From positions 1 to 35,711 of the forward strand of contig QCGA01000014.1 of assembly GCA_003280095.1 (NCBI GenBank): a stretch of DNA of 35,711 bases. The letters are read 5' to 3'. The stretch comes from Prochlorococcus sp. AG-363-O16 (GTDB lineage Bacteria; Cyanobacteriota; Cyanobacteriia; PCC-6307; Cyanobiaceae). The notes under the pieces were generated by a model. The model saw only the letters and a program-made list of their open reading frames with translations. It ran no database searches and was not told the DNA's origin. The position numbers were made by a program, and so were the translations under genes. Shown piece after piece: positions 35,419 to 35,711 of the stretch (its first letter is position 1; every line of letters starts with the position of its first letter).

Positions 35419-35711
35419 GTGAGTATTTTTGTCGGCAATCTTCCCTTCCGCGCTGAGCAGGAAGACGTCATCGAATTGTTTGCACCTTTTGGTGAGGTAG
35501 CAAATTGTGCTTTGCCACTGGAACGTGATTCCGGTCGCAAAAGAGGCTTTGCATTTATTGAGATGGTTGATGAAGCAGCAGAAGCTGCTGCCATTGAGGC
35601 TCTTCAAGGAGCCGAAATGATGGGCCGTCCACTTCGCATTAACAAAGCAGAGCCCCGTGGTAGTGCACCTAGACGTGGCGGCGGCTACGGCGGCGGTGGC
35701 GGTGGCTACGG
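35419..35711 (+). CDS. RRM RNA-binding protein with Gly-rich tail (cut by window edge)
   Basis: Cyanobacterial Rbp-type single RRM protein; several are cold induced in the group. It begins with GTG 35419, with AAAGGAAA just before; no earlier in-frame start exists within about 20 bases. Residues 1-80 are the RRM: RNP2 SIFVGNLPF at 2-10 and RNP1 RKRGFAFIEM at about 44-53, then MGRPLRINKAEPR. From about residue 87 an Arg/Gly tail begins (RRGGGYGGGGGGYG) and runs off the window edge after 97 full codons. GC content climbs sharply in the Gly codons (GGC, GGT), unlike the AT-rich neighbours, as expected from composition. Confidence 0.95.
   Translation, partial: MSIFVGNLPFRAEQEDVIELFAPFGEVANCALPLERDSGRKRGFAFIEMVDEAAEAAAIEALQGAEMMGRPLRINKAEPRGSAPRRGGGYGGGGGGY

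Noticed and set aside
1-35711. CRISPR arrays, insertion sequences, prophage, tRNA genes
   Set aside because: No repeated spacer pattern, transposase or integrase frame, or cloverleaf was seen; all large frames are housekeeping genes.

Overview
The window looks like chromosomal DNA of a marine picocyanobacterium, most likely Prochlorococcus. The basis is low GC (hand-counted coding lines near 38%), small compact genes, cyanobacterial families (Tic20/Ycf60-like, DUF3134, DUF1400, ABC1 kinase, sucrose-phosphate synthase, Gly-rich RRM protein), and the gene order dnaN - PRC-barrel gene - purL - purF - gyrA-like - TPR - queG - DUF502 - nusB - ftsY - PP2C phosphatase - argH - RRM. I know this order from the conventional start of Prochlorococcus chromosomes. 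Assignment to genus comes from recall of family and synteny, not a search.

Left part (1-18249): partial dnaK (-), aroE, Tic20-like gene and rpsF (+), argG (-), a 650-base stretch with no convincing gene that ends in a strong hairpin terminator, two small genes, mraY, a small unknown gene and purT (+), then sucrose-phosphate synthase, uvrA and recN (-), then ABC1 kinase, DUF1400 lipo/secreted-type protein and thrC (+).

Centre (18250-18618): a gene-free, AT-rich stretch between thrC and dnaN carries a cluster of five DnaA-box-like 9-mers (two exact TTTTCCACA) and is the best candidate for the replication origin. To its right most genes run on the + strand, and base use on that strand appears to shift from A-rich to T/G-rich, as expected for a leading strand.

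Right part (18619-35711): dnaN and a translationally coupled PRC-barrel protein; purL and purF (purine synthesis, with purT on the left arm); a convergent gyrA/parC-like gene; TPR protein and queG (-); then a + strand run of membrane protein, DUF502, nusB, ftsY, PP2C phosphatase, argH (partner of argG on the left arm) and a truncated RNA-binding protein gene.

This is core housekeeping DNA. I found no mobile element, CRISPR array, tRNA or rRNA. The most interesting points are the origin structure, the GC-elevated gene-free stretch near 4.0-4.3 kb, loss of catalytic residues in the phosphatase domain of sucrose-phosphate synthase, loss of two of four iron-sulfur ligands in PurF, and a palindrome plus T-run just before uvrA. 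I see no convincing new multi-gene system.
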